A stretch of DNA of 64,000 bases from Clostridium acidisoli DSM 12555 (GCF_900176305.1 NZ_FWXH01000011.1:1-64000), one strand, 5' to 3'. Counted from the stretch's first letter, positions 35,223 to 44,991 are shown. Notes: generated from the letters alone by a model not told the origin. Program-made: numbers and translations.

Positions 35223-36113
35223 ATGGAAATTAACGATTTGAGAATATTTCAGACAGTTGCTTATGAAAAGTCTATATCCAAAGCTGCCTTAAAACTTGGC
35301 TATGCACAATCAAATATAACCATGAGAATTAAATTACTTGAAAATGATTTAAATACTACTTTATTCATAAGAAATAATAAAGGTACTACAATTACATCTA
35401 ACGGTGAAAAGTTACTTGAATATACAGATAAAATTCTTGAACTAATCAATAAAATTAATGATGAGTTTCTTCCCTCTAAAACCGCTCTTTCTTTTAAAAT
35501 CGGAGCAACTCAAACTATTTCCGCCTCTATTTTGCCTAAATTATTTTCTTTATTTCATGAACAAAACCCAGAAATATCCTTGGTTCTAAAAACAGACAAA
35601 CAAAAATTTATTTTTGATATGATTATAAATAGTGAATTAGACGGCGCTTTCGTATCTGGTAAATTTGTATCCTCTAAAGTTAAAGAACTTTTTACTTTTA
35701 AAGAAGAACTTGCACTAATATCCTCTGTAAAGATCAACGATATTAACAACTTACATGTTCCAATAATTATCAATTCAGATACTAATTGCCCTTATCGTAA
35801 ACTCTTACAAAAGTGGTTACTTCATAATAGCTTGGAGCCTACTACAATTATTGAATTTGATTCGTTGGAATCCATTGTTAATGGTATCTCTGAAGGTTTA
35901 GGAATATCTCTTTTACCCAAGAGTATTTTACACAAGAACAAAAATTTATTTATGTATGACTTAAAAGACAAATTTAATAAATTAGAGATTAGATTTATAG
36001 TTAATAAAGATTTACAAATAAACGCTTTAACTAAAAGTTTTGTCAATCTAACTCTTAGGGTACTTACTGATATAAGAGTGGACACTGTGAGTTGTGTAAA
36101 ATACAATAAATAA
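35223..36113 (+). CDS. LysR-family regulator
   Basis: 296 residues with an N-terminal winged helix (ISKAALKLGYAQSNITMRIKLLENDL) and an effector-binding domain. Divergent from the DUF4865 gene, which is the probable target. Its last 66 bases overlap the 3' end of the convergent uvsE gene, which is unusual. Confidence 0.92.
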   Translation: MEINDLRIFQTVAYEKSISKAALKLGYAQSNITMRIKLLENDLNTTLFIRNNKGTTITSNGEKLLEYTDKILELINKINDEFLPSKTALSFKIGATQTISASILPKLFSLFHEQNPEISLVLKTDKQKFIFDMIINSELDGAFVSGKFVSSKVKELFTFKEELALISSVKINDINNLHVPIIINSDTNCPYRKLLQKWLLHNSLEPTTIIEFDSLESIVNGISEGLGISLLPKSILHKNKNLFMYDLKDKFNKLEIRFIVNKDLQINALTKSFVNLTLRVLTDIRVDTVSCVKYNK

Positions 36114-37277
36114 TATTATCTTTCCTGGATTCCTTAAAAGCTCCTTAAAACTTTCTTTTTCCTTTAATGTAACTTTGTCCTTTACATATCCATAGACATG
36201 TTGTGCTGTATTTGTAAAACTACCTTCATCAAAAGAACTGTTTAAACATTCGTCTATGTATATATATACTTCCCTCATGGGAACCTTTGAATTTATTAAG
36301 CTACTACATTTTTTATAATATGAATAATTTTTTTCCATTATACAATATTTATACTTTGCCCACTGTCCTGTCCTTATAGACACTTCCAAATCTTCTCTAA
36401 GCGCACACACAGCCTTTATTGCAGATATTTCTTTATCTTTAACCTCAAGCATTACATCAGCATCTAAATCCTTAATGCTTTCCATATAACTCAAAAATTT
36501 TTTTGTATTTATTGATTTTGAATGTGCTCCACCTCTCTTCTGAATATCCTGATCAGAATAATGAAGTTTCACAGGTCCATCTTCTACCTTCCATGTGCTT
36601 TTTACGCCGCTTATAATATCTTTCCATTCTAATGAGCAGCTATTAAGCTTATGATGAAGATTATCAAACACAGCTGGGATTCCAAGTTCCCTGCAAATTC
36701 CAAGTACTTCCTCTATTGTATAACTCTTATCATCATTTTCAATAACTAATCTGTTTTTTAACGACTGTGACAGCTTATTAAAATTAGCTTTAAATGTTTC
36801 CATAGCATAAGTCTTATTCCCATATACACCTCCAACATGGAGAACAATTTTATTTTTGTAATCTACCTCCATTGAATCTAAAACTCTACAATGATACTCC
36901 AAATCCGCTATACTTTTTTTAGCTACTTCTTCCCGTGGAGAATTTAAAACAGTATATTGTCCCGGATGCATTGATACTCTTATATCATTAGCTTTAATAA
37001 TTTTTCCGCACTCAAGCAGTTCCTTTTTAAAAGTTTTCCACCATTTTATATTATTAACTGGATGGCTTCCAAAAGGTATAATATCAGAACTTATTCTAAA
37101 CATATATATACCATTTCGTAAGTTCCATTTGAGTATACTAATTAAATCCTTTAGGTTACTATTTACACATTCATTAAAAGTGTTCTCATTAAAGTTTTTC
37201 AGCATGAAACTTCTTGAAGTTTTATATGGTATAGAAATGGGCGTGCATGCATATCCAATTCTACTTTTTTTAGCCAA
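36048..37277 (-). CDS. uvsE: UV DNA damage endonuclease UvsE/UVDE
   Basis: A 409-residue TIM-barrel endonuclease that nicks 5' of UV photoproducts and starts excision repair. Family motifs: RIGYACTP, RISSDIIPFGSHP, SMHPGQYTVLNSP, HVGGVYG, VIENDD, VFDNLHHK and DVMLEVKDKE, carrying the His/Glu/Asp metal ligands. The C-terminal ~22 residues (from about FIVFYTTHSVHSY) lie over the LysR gene on the other strand and may be an extension gained by loss of the original stop. Confidence 0.93.
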   Translation of the reverse strand: MAKKSRIGYACTPISIPYKTSRSFMLKNFNENTFNECVNSNLKDLISILKWNLRNGIYMFRISSDIIPFGSHPVNNIKWWKTFKKELLECGKIIKANDIRVSMHPGQYTVLNSPREEVAKKSIADLEYHCRVLDSMEVDYKNKIVLHVGGVYGNKTYAMETFKANFNKLSQSLKNRLVIENDDKSYTIEEVLGICRELGIPAVFDNLHHKLNSCSLEWKDIISGVKSTWKVEDGPVKLHYSDQDIQKRGGAHSKSINTKKFLSYMESIKDLDADVMLEVKDKEISAIKAVCALREDLEVSIRTGQWAKYKYCIMEKNYSYYKKCSSLINSKVPMREVYIYIDECLNSSFDEGSFTNTAQHVYGYVKDKVTLKEKESFKELLRNPGKIILFIVFYTTHSVHSYISKYPKS

Positions 37278-37339
37278 TTAATCTCACCGCCTTCTTAACT
37301 CCTGCTACACAATTGGGCGATCCTTTTTCACCCAAACTT

Positions 37340-37633
37340 TCAATTAAAATTATCATCTGATAGTATCAACAAATTCCATTCATAAACCTCAACTCTATAC
37401 AGACCTCTTTCAATTATAGGGTCTTTTTCAGCAATCATTTTTGCTTCTTCTAAATTTTCAGCTTTAAATATAATCATTCCACCACTAGCATTGTCGAAGC
37501 CTCCTCCAACAAAATATCTTTCAGTGGCGATAGCATTTAGATACTTTACATGATCTTCAAAATCTGTTTTCGTAGTTTCCAATCCATCATTTTTATAATC
37601 AATTCTTACAAATAAATTATCTCCTTTTTTCAT
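37340..37633 (-). CDS. YciI-family protein
   Basis: A 97-residue YciI-like (dimeric alpha/beta barrel) protein: LFVRIDYK at the start, HVKYLNAIATERYFVGGG with the conserved His, and AEKDPIIERGLYRVEVYEW near the end. Function of most members is unknown; some act on small aromatic compounds. Start overlaps the stop of the flavin oxidoreductase gene (ATGA), so the two are coupled. Confidence 0.88.
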   Translation of the reverse strand: MKKGDNLFVRIDYKNDGLETTKTDFEDHVKYLNAIATERYFVGGGFDNASGGMIIFKAENLEEAKMIAEKDPIIERGLYRVEVYEWNLLILSDDNFN

Positions 37634-38205
37634 ATTTCTTCTGCCCCTATTCTTTTAATTATGAATGCCAAATTTTGTGCAAAGTTTATAATATAGGATT
37701 TTCCTTTTTTATCTTTTTCAATATCGCCTTTGTCCACCCCAACTCCAATATTCCAGTATGTAGAGCTCGGTATAATCATCTCATTCACAAGATAAAAATC
37801 AATTAAGCAATTTATAGTTGTTAGTTGCCCAGATTCTCCGCCTACCGCAATGGGAGCTCCTATTTTCTTTGACAACGTATGTTTATTGTTATAGGAAACA
37901 TATGTTAATCTTTGTAGAAAAGCCATAAGTAGCGATGTTGGCATACCTACATAAACAGGACTCCCAACAACCAAACCTTCATTTTTTAAAATCTTAGCAT
38001 AAATACTATTAAAATCATCGTTTTGAATGCATTTGTTAATCCCCACACATTTATCACAATTTGTACAATGATTTATCTTTTTTCCAGCTAAACTAATTAA
38101 TTCTGTGGTAACATTATTTTTTTGTAATTGAGAATCCAATATTGATAATAATAATTCAGTATTGCCATTTTTTCTTGGAGAACCTGAAATCATTAGTACA
38201 CCCAC
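37630..38205 (-). CDS. NAD(P)H-dependent FMN reductase (flavodoxin fold)
   Basis: About 191 residues with the FMN phosphate loop GSPRKNGNTELLL and the family CTNCDKCVGINKC cysteine stretch, then GSPVYVGMPTSLL. Such enzymes reduce FMN, quinones or nitro compounds; the cysteine pattern recalls iron-sulfur flavoproteins. A GTG start at 38205 is chosen because AGGAGG lies 7 bases before it; the open frame runs 11 codons further. Confidence 0.88.
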   Translation of the reverse strand: MGVLMISGSPRKNGNTELLLSILDSQLQKNNVTTELISLAGKKINHCTNCDKCVGINKCIQNDDFNSIYAKILKNEGLVVGSPVYVGMPTSLLMAFLQRLTYVSYNNKHTLSKKIGAPIAVGGESGQLTTINCLIDFYLVNEMIIPSSTYWNIGVGVDKGDIEKDKKGKSYIINFAQNLAFIIKRIGAEEI

Positions 38206-38274
38206 TACTATTCCTCCTACAATTAAGTTTTTAATCATCTTCTACACCGAATGTATGTTCTCATTCAGAATAAC

Positions 38275-38485
38275 ACATATGTTTATAATTGTAAATAATC
38301 TAGAGAACATTATTGGATTGGCGAAAATAGGTATGACCAACTTATATATTCCATACTCAAACAGGAATGGATTAAGTAATAGTAGTGTCGGATACCCTTA
38401 CAATTGTACTTCTTTTACTGTTAGATCAGAAATGTTAAAAACTTTGCCTGTGAAAGAAGTTAGTATAGTTTTAGAAGTAAAGTGA
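38275..38485 (+). pseudogene. Possible 3' remnant of a RidA-like gene
   Basis: An open stretch ends FTVRSEMLKTLPVKEVSIVLEVK, which recalls the C-terminus of RidA/YjgF proteins (PAR...LP...VEIEV). There is no ribosome site or convincing N-terminal half; the frame runs into the divergent oxidoreductase gene. Weak evidence; it may be chance. Apart from this and the hairpin after it, 38206-38589 holds nothing I can name. Confidence 0.3.
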
Positions 38486-38530
38486 AATTTGCACTCAGGT
38501 GGAATTTGGGTTTTGATTCCATCTGAGTGT
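38486..38530 (+). repeat. Full hairpin copy of the TTGCACTCAG-type repeat
   Basis: AATTTGCACTCAGGTGGAAT...ATTCCATCTGAGTG forms a 14-bp stem (38492-38505 with 38516-38529; one G-T pair) and a 10-base loop. It directly follows a TGA. No T-run. Related single arms lie at 720-738 and 13633-13651. Confidence 0.6.
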
Positions 38531-38589
38531 TAGCTCAACTAAAATCCAGCGCGTAAGAGCCGTTAACTTCAATTTTGGTAAAGCAAATC

Positions 38590-39234
38590 TTAGTTATATT
38601 TAAGAACAACAATCCCAGAATAATCATTAATATTTGCTTGGTTTAGCTCAAGTACATCATACTCTTTTACTTTAAGCCCTGAAGCTGATATAAATTTATC
38701 AACCTTGGCAAACAAGAGACCAAATATGCCCAATGCTTTCGTCCTGTAGTGCATCGGTATAACCACTTTAGGTTTTAACTGTTTCATTACATTAACTGCA
38801 TCAATTGAATCAATTGTTGCTCTCCCCCCAACAGGAATAAGCAGTATGTCTACATTACCTATTTCCTTCACGAGGTTAGAATCTAGAGTATGTCCAAGAT
38901 CACCACAATGACAAATATTTATTCCATCGACGTTAAAATTGTATATTGTATTTTTCCCTCTCTTAGCTCCTGAAGCTTTATCATGAAATGTCTGTACGCC
39001 CTTTATTTCAATTCCATCCTTTGAAAAGTTGCCTAATTCATTTACATGCATAAAACTACCTTTCACTGCCTTTATATTATTATGATCACCGTGATTATGA
39101 CTTGTAGATACTATATTAGCTTCAACTTCAGGTAACTTATATCCTAGCATATTATGAAATGGATCTGTTAATACCTTAGTTCCATCTTTAGAGGTTATCA
39201 TAAAACATGATTGTCCAAACCATTTAATTTTCAT
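38590..39234 (-). CDS. MBL-fold metal-dependent hydrolase (UlaG-like)
   Basis: A 214-residue metallo-beta-lactamase-fold protein. The metal motif is STSHNHGDHNN (HxHxDH), followed by HCGDLGH and PMHYR. It resembles the UPF0173/UlaG group of general hydrolases. GGAGG precedes the ATG. Substrate unknown. Confidence 0.9.
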   Translation of the reverse strand: MKIKWFGQSCFMITSKDGTKVLTDPFHNMLGYKLPEVEANIVSTSHNHGDHNNIKAVKGSFMHVNELGNFSKDGIEIKGVQTFHDKASGAKRGKNTIYNFNVDGINICHCGDLGHTLDSNLVKEIGNVDILLIPVGGRATIDSIDAVNVMKQLKPKVVIPMHYRTKALGIFGLLFAKVDKFISASGLKVKEYDVLELNQANINDYSGIVVLKYN

Positions 39235-39286
39235 TTAAATTATCCTCCTTTAAATATTTAATTTTCTACATTTTGCCCAAATTAAC

Positions 39287-40678
39287 TTAAGATGTTGTCT
39301 TAGCTGAACCAGCAATTCTTTCAAGTTTCCTATCAAAAATTGTTATGAATAGTGCTAGTATGCTGACTACTATCATGATAACAGCAATGACATGTAGCCC
39401 GGAATCAACAACCTTAGTGCGGAATACTACACCTATTATAGCTGAGGAAGCAATAGATCCTATATACCCAAAAGTTCGGAAAAGCCCTGCAGCTGTAGCA
39501 ATCTGATCACCAGATACTTGAGTGTATAGAGCAATCTGATTGCTGCTGGCTGTTGTACCCATAGTAATACCAAAAATAAGAGTGATAATAAGAATATAAA
39601 TTATTGGTGTACTTGCCGTCAAGATTAATACTCCAGCAGATGCCAAAATTGAAGATACAGCGCATACGATTAAAGGACCACGCACCAAATTACGTTTGGA
39701 AATTGGACCTAATACCACTGCAGAAACTATGCTCATAGGTAATAAAAGCAGTCCAGCTTCCGAGGATGGTATTCCGTGAGCTGCCTCTAGCCACTCAGTA
39801 ACACCATAAAGCACTGTATAAATACATAATGTGATTAATGCAAAACGTAAATAGGTACGAGTAAGTGGTCCATTCTTTCCAAGCAAACGTATATCAATGA
39901 ATGGGTGCTTCGCCCTCAATTCCCACCAAACTAAAGCCACACCGAAAACAACTGTCAAACCAAGAGTTATCCAATTAATCTTAGGTAATGAAAACAAGAA
40001 TACGAGAAGAGAAGTTATCATCACAGCAAATTCAATAATTCCAATAACATCTATACGTGATAATATATCAAAAACTGTTTTTCCACTTTGAGTTGATATA
40101 TTATCTTTAGGAATCCATAATGCAGCCATGACAAGTGCAACAAGCGCTACAGGTATATTAATCATAAATGTTGAGCGCCACCCCATAGTGCCTACTAACA
40201 CTCCTCCAATTGGCAGTCCTAACACGGATGTCACTACTCCAGCAATTTGAAGAGAACCTAATACGTTACCAGGTGGCTGAGACATTCCAGCAGCTTCTGC
40301 CCGTTTGCGAATTAGTAACATAGCCGATGGATAGGCAGTTGAAGTTCCAATACCAATGAGAATTCTCGCTACGAGCAGCATTGATAAATTTTTTCCTATA
40401 CCACCTAATAAACCTCCCAGTAATATCATAATTATTCCAGTCAAAAATACACGTCGAGGCCCAAACTCCTCTGATAGCTTTCCAGAAGTAGGCTGAGCTA
40501 TAGAGCTAGCTAGGTAAAGTACCGTAACTAATATTGTTGTTTTTGCCACTGAAATATGCATAAATAAAGCTATTGGCACTAATGCTGTAGCAATCATAGA
40601 GCTATTAATTGGGTTAAGTGTAGAGCCCATATAGAGCGGTGCCACGAACTTCCAAGAGAATGGATTTTCCTTTGACAT
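39287..40678 (-). CDS. MFS drug exporter (DHA2-like, about 14 helices)
   Basis: A ~463-residue major facilitator protein. GKLSEEFGPRRVFLTG is the loop 2-3 motif and GIGTSTAYPSAMLLIRKRAE the motif-C region of exporters; length and helix number suit the EmrB/QacA branch. ATG at 40678 follows AAAGGAG. A TetR gene is divergent with palindromes between, so expression is probably drug-induced. Confidence 0.9.
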   Translation of the reverse strand: MSKENPFSWKFVAPLYMGSTLNPINSSMIATALVPIALFMHISVAKTTILVTVLYLASSIAQPTSGKLSEEFGPRRVFLTGIIMILLGGLLGGIGKNLSMLLVARILIGIGTSTAYPSAMLLIRKRAEAAGMSQPPGNVLGSLQIAGVVTSVLGLPIGGVLVGTMGWRSTFMINIPVALVALVMAALWIPKDNISTQSGKTVFDILSRIDVIGIIEFAVMITSLLVFLFSLPKINWITLGLTVVFGVALVWWELRAKHPFIDIRLLGKNGPLTRTYLRFALITLCIYTVLYGVTEWLEAAHGIPSSEAGLLLLPMSIVSAVVLGPISKRNLVRGPLIVCAVSSILASAGVLILTASTPIIYILIITLIFGITMGTTASSNQIALYTQVSGDQIATAAGLFRTFGYIGSIASSAIIGVVFRTKVVDSGLHVIAVIMIVVSILALFITIFDRKLERIAGSAKTTS

Positions 40679-40771
40679 AAGCAATTTACTCCTTTTCATA
40701 TCTAGTACAAAGAACATTTCATCCCCAGTACAGATTTACTTTACAACTCCTCCACAGTATGATAAGATAAC

Positions 40772-40807
40772 TGGAGACGTCTCCATATAATATAACAGGA
40801 GAACTCC
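40772..40807. promoter_or_regulatory. TetR operator candidates between MFS and tetR
   Basis: TGGAGACGTCTCCA (40772-40785) is a perfect 14-bp palindrome; GGAGAACTCC (40798-40807) has the same GGAG/CTCC arms. Both lie in the divergent gap, before tetR at 40856. Confidence 0.65.
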
Positions 40808-40855
40808 CCGTTTGTCAAGAGCAACTTCATAATAAAATTTTAGGAGATGATTATA

Positions 40856-41455
40856 ATGAACAATTCAAATACACCCCCAATTCGCTCTGAACGTCGTGAT
40901 GCGGCTGAGAATCGTCAGCGAATATTGGATGCAGCTATTAATCTGTTTAAACAAAATGGTGTCGAACAAGTTAGCATGAATCAAATTGCCAATGAAGCAC
41001 ATGTGGGTTCAGGAACCCTTTACCGCCGTTACAGAAACAAAAGTGAACTATGTCTTGATTTAATAAAAGATACCGTTGATTTATTTTTTGATAATATTGG
41101 AACTTATTTAGAGCAAAATCAATCTATACCACCAAGTGAACGGTTAAAAGGAGTTCTAAGTTTATTTATCTGTTTTAGGGAAAAAAAGTCACAATTACTT
41201 ATAGGAGTGGAATACTCTTCATCAATCAATCAACTCAGTGCTAGAATGCAGAGTCCTATATTTAACGAATTGCATCAACTATTTGTGGGACTGTTTAATG
41301 AAATGAATGCCATTGAGCAGAATCATTTTGATAGTGTCTTTAGAGCAGATATGTTATTAACAGCTCTAAGCAAAGATTACTATTCATTTGAAAGAGAAGT
41401 ACGTTGCTATTCGCCAGAAATGATTTTAGAACAACTTTCTTTACTATTTATATAG
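40856..41455 (+). CDS. TetR/AcrR-family regulator
   Basis: 199 residues; helix-turn-helix in VSMNQIANEAHVGSGTLYRRYRNKSELCLDL. ATG at 40856 is 9 bases after GGAG; an earlier in-frame ATG touches the ribosome site. Divergent from the MFS exporter, the probable target. Confidence 0.92.
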   Translation: MNNSNTPPIRSERRDAAENRQRILDAAINLFKQNGVEQVSMNQIANEAHVGSGTLYRRYRNKSELCLDLIKDTVDLFFDNIGTYLEQNQSIPPSERLKGVLSLFICFREKKSQLLIGVEYSSSINQLSARMQSPIFNELHQLFVGLFNEMNAIEQNHFDSVFRADMLLTALSKDYYSFEREVRCYSPEMILEQLSLLFI

Positions 41456-41529
41456 CTTTAATTCTTAATATTTATTTACCTTGCTGCCTAATGAATTATG
41501 TAATTACCTATCCATATTAAAATGAGAAT

Positions 41530-41563
41530 AAACCTTGCCATTTACAAGCAAATGATAAGGTTT
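41530..41563 (+). terminator. tetR terminator
   Basis: AAACCTTGCCATTT (41530-41543) pairs with AAATGATAAGGTTT (41550-41563) apart from two mismatches, followed by ATTTATTCTTT. Confidence 0.6.
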
Positions 41564-41613
41564 ATTTATTCTTTCCATTACATATAGTTCAAGAATGATT
41601 CAAACATGGTGCA

Positions 41614-42423
41614 TTAATGCTTTTCATAAAAAGAAGCCGATAATGGTTGTCTTTCTGTAAATCTTTTAAAACTATGCTTAGGATATCCTACCATTACAAC
41701 TCCTGTTATTTTCTTTTTTTCTGGGATATTAAAAAGTTTGTACATTGGAGAATTATCACTACAAGCACAAATTTCAAATATTCCTGCCCAGCATGATCCA
41801 AGCCCAAGAGATGGAGCATATAATTCTAGATAAGATAATGAGAGAATTGAATTTTCTCTACCATTACGAAAATCTTCGTCAGCTAAAGTTAAAATTATAC
41901 TAGGTGCATCTCTTAAGATAGTGTCAATTTTATTATTTCTATATCCACTAATCATTCCTGCCAATGCTTTACTCAACGTTTCACTATGCTCAAACCAGTT
42001 AATGCATTCTTCAACCGCTAATTCAATTGTTTTTTTATCATCTACTATTAGATATGATATACCTTGTGAATTACTTGCCGTTGGAGCTAAATGAGCAACT
42101 TCAACGAGCTGCAACAACTTTTCCCTTTCAACTGCTATGTTCTTATATGAACGGATAGAGCGTCGTAATCTAATGAATTTCTCTGCTTCTTCTGGATTTA
42201 ATTTTTTGATTTCTCCTATTTCACTTTGCATAGCTAATGGCGATTTCTTATTATCTATAGCTTCTTTTGGGCATACAGCTACGCAATGACCACATTCTAA
42301 ACATGCATTAGGATTTACTTCTTTGGGGCCGGTAGCTTCTAGTTTTAGTACTCCTGTTGGACATTCCACCACGCACATTCCACATTTTATACATTTTTCT
42401 TCATTTACAGTTATTAAACTCAT
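41614..42423 (-). CDS. Ferredoxin-nitroreductase fusion protein
   Basis: A 269-residue protein. The N-terminal ~60 residues hold two [4Fe-4S] motifs (CIKCGMCVVECP and CLECGHCVAVCP); the rest is a nitroreductase domain (LRRSIRSYKN, APTASNSQG, LGSCWAGIFEICA). The clusters probably feed electrons to FMN. Common in strict anaerobes; substrate unknown. A TetR gene lies 122 bases upstream on the same strand. Confidence 0.93.
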   Translation of the reverse strand: MSLITVNEEKCIKCGMCVVECPTGVLKLEATGPKEVNPNACLECGHCVAVCPKEAIDNKKSPLAMQSEIGEIKKLNPEEAEKFIRLRRSIRSYKNIAVEREKLLQLVEVAHLAPTASNSQGISYLIVDDKKTIELAVEECINWFEHSETLSKALAGMISGYRNNKIDTILRDAPSIILTLADEDFRNGRENSILSLSYLELYAPSLGLGSCWAGIFEICACSDNSPMYKLFNIPEKKKITGVVMVGYPKHSFKRFTERQPLSASFYEKH

Positions 42424-42545
42424 TTTTCTTCACTCCTTATTAATTTTTTATTTTAAGTCATGTCCAATGCTTCAAAATAAAGGTATAACATCAAAAGGAT
42501 ACAAGTAGGTTTTTGAGAACATTCATTCTAATTAGCGTAAAAAAA

Positions 42546-43124
42546 TTATTTATTCAATAAATCCATAAAAAAATCTGCTATACCATGCAATTTTTCTTTG
42601 CTGGCTGAGATTCTTAACTGTACACGAATTCCAAGCAAAGTATTTTGAAATATTTCCGATAAAACTTTAGAATCATAATTACTGGAAATTTCACCAGTTT
42701 GTTGCCCTTTTCTAACAAGATCAGCAAAAAGTTGTTCAGTTTGCATAAATGTCCTTTCTACTCTTTCTTTTATCTCTTTGTCCATAAGAGCCATCTCTGT
42801 TGCTGAATTTACAGTTAAACAACCCCACTGCTTATCTTCATATCCTTCAATTATAAAATCAAATATAAATTGTATAGCTTGTTTTGCTGTTTCTGCATGT
42901 AAGATTCTAGCCTGCATTTTGTTTTTTATTAATTCTTCGTAAAAATCCATTGATTTTAAAAATAATGTATGCTTATCACCAAATGTATCATATAAACTTC
43001 TACGATGAATTCCCATATGCTCTACTAAATCGTTCAAAGATGTCTTTTCATAGCCTTGTTTCCAAAATAATTCCATTGCCTTCTGAAGAACTACATTTTC
43101 ATCAAATTCCCTACTTCGTCCCAT
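42546..43124 (-). CDS. TetR/AcrR-family regulator
   Basis: 192 residues with MGRSREFDENVVLQKAMELF and the helix-turn-helix TSLNDLVEHMGIHRRSLYDTFGDK. AAAGGAGAG precedes the ATG. Likely controls the ferredoxin-nitroreductase downstream. Confidence 0.92.
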   Translation of the reverse strand: MGRSREFDENVVLQKAMELFWKQGYEKTSLNDLVEHMGIHRRSLYDTFGDKHTLFLKSMDFYEELIKNKMQARILHAETAKQAIQFIFDFIIEGYEDKQWGCLTVNSATEMALMDKEIKERVERTFMQTEQLFADLVRKGQQTGEISSNYDSKVLSEIFQNTLLGIRVQLRISASKEKLHGIADFFMDLLNK

Positions 43125-43308
43125 TAATTTCTCTCCTTTATGAAATTAATAATAACATTTTGAGAACGAACGGTCAAGAATTATTTATATATTTATAATG
43201 CCTATATTTTTTCACATTAGGTAATGGGAATAAATGGTATTCTCGAACTCTAGTTGTCCTAAAAAATAGTTTTCATATTCGAAATTTGTAAGTATTAATC
43301 TATAACTT

Positions 43309-43824
43309 TTACAACTCTAAACTATACAAATATGATTCCATGATAATGTCAGTACCAATTTTTTTGAATTTTGACTCACCAACGATGTTAAAACCTAATT
43401 TTCTCATAATAGCATTGGAAGCCTCATTTTTTTTATTAACTGATGCTGTAATTTTTTTTGCACTACGAGATTTTGCATAATCAATCATGCCTTGTAACGT
43501 TTCTGTTCCATAACCATTTCGCCAAAACTTCATATGAACACAATAACCCAAGTCATAAGTTGACCCATCTTCACTTGCTACAAAGCTACAAGTTCCGATA
43601 CGTTCTCCTGTAGCTAAACATTCTGAAATCAAATAGCAACATTCTTCATCTTCTTCCAACGTTTCGTACACTTTACGGTATTCTTCATCCATATTTTCTA
43701 TTGATGGATCTGGCATATATTTCCCCATTTCAGGGTCATTCCATATACTTATTATAAAGTCTAAATCTGCTTTTTCATAATTTCTAAGATTTAAACGCTC
43801 CGTTTTAATTCCTTCTATTTTCAT
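43309..43824 (-). CDS. GNAT acetyltransferase (RimJ/RimL type)
   Basis: 171 residues starting MKIEGIKTERLNLRNYEKAD; acetyl-CoA region YCVHMKFWRNGYGTETLQGM and late motif NEASNAIMRKLGF. Substrate may be a small molecule or a protein N-terminus. ATG at 43824 has AAGGAG upstream. Confidence 0.9.
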   Translation of the reverse strand: MKIEGIKTERLNLRNYEKADLDFIISIWNDPEMGKYMPDPSIENMDEEYRKVYETLEEDEECCYLISECLATGERIGTCSFVASEDGSTYDLGYCVHMKFWRNGYGTETLQGMIDYAKSRSAKKITASVNKKNEASNAIMRKLGFNIVGESKFKKIGTDIIMESYLYSLEL

Positions 43825-43996
43825 TTTTGTTACTCCTTCCATAAATCACTATTTTGTCTATTACTAACTTTTATACCTGATTTTATTATAGCATATTTTA
43901 TAAATGCATTATTGCTTGTGATATGAACTTCGTATATTTCTGTATGAATGAGCTGTATCAGCCTTACATCTAAGTAAATGAAACCTTATACCAATT

Positions 43997-44875
43997 TTAA
44001 TTTTGATTAAGTAAAATTTCTTCCTTCAAAATTTCTAAAAATAACTTTTTTGTAGAAGACATATAGTGATTCTTGGCTTGTTGCAAAATGCCAATTTCAA
44101 TATATGGATTAACAATATTAACTGGAATTTTCACAAAGTTTTTAGATAACTGTAAGGATGAAATTATTACTCCTATACCAGAAAGTTTTTCTACAAATGA
44201 AGGAATTGAAGATATTTGACTAATAGAATAACAAAATGGCCTATTAGGAAGCTTCAAAAGTTCCTCTTCTAATCTAATACTATACAAGCAATTTTTTCCG
44301 CCAATGATGAGAGGGTATTCTAACAATTTATCTATAGAAATTGATTTTTTTTTAGCAAATGGATGATTATTAGCAACAATAAAAGATATTTTTTCGTTAT
44401 AAATAGGTTCAAATTTCAAATTGTATCCACTGCTGCTTGAGCAAATAGCAAAGTCCATAGAATTATTAAATACAGCGGTTGATAGCGAATCTGTATTTCC
44501 AACAATAAAATTACAGGTGATATTAGGTTTATATTCAGCAAATTTTTTAAGCACTTTGGGTAGAATACTAACTGTAAGAGTTTCTATTATTCCTATGTTT
44601 AAAACACCTATTTCTTCCTTTTGCAAAAATTTTGCTTGTTCTAATACAAAATTCCAATGCTTAATAAGTTCATCAACTTCTTCTGCAAATATTTTTCCAG
44701 CAGGAGTCAATTCTGCATCCCATCCTCTGTCAAAAAGTTTAATGCCTAATTCTTCTTCTAAACGCTGAACCTGATTAGTTATAGTGGATTGAGCATAATG
44801 CAGTTTAATTGCTGCATTTGAAAAAGTTCTTTCTTGAATAATAGTACGAAAAGTAATAAGTTCTTTTAAATCCAT
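43997..44875 (-). CDS. LysR-family regulator
   Basis: 292 residues with the LysR winged helix (FSNAAIKLHYAQSTITNQVQRLEEELG) and an effector domain. ATG at 44875 follows GGAG by 8 bases; a GTG start nine bases earlier lies within that site. Divergent from the tautomerase and carboxymuconolactone decarboxylase-like genes, the likely targets. Confidence 0.92.
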   Translation of the reverse strand: MDLKELITFRTIIQERTFSNAAIKLHYAQSTITNQVQRLEEELGIKLFDRGWDAELTPAGKIFAEEVDELIKHWNFVLEQAKFLQKEEIGVLNIGIIETLTVSILPKVLKKFAEYKPNITCNFIVGNTDSLSTAVFNNSMDFAICSSSSGYNLKFEPIYNEKISFIVANNHPFAKKKSISIDKLLEYPLIIGGKNCLYSIRLEEELLKLPNRPFCYSISQISSIPSFVEKLSGIGVIISSLQLSKNFVKIPVNIVNPYIEIGILQQAKNHYMSSTKKLFLEILKEEILLNQN

Positions 44876-44991
44876 TTCTAGCACTCCATCTTCATCTATA
44901 AATTTAATAATTTTAATTAATTAATTCAATTATACAAATGAAAATATTTATTGTAAACTTAAAATATCAAACAAAAGGAGGCCATTGCGAA

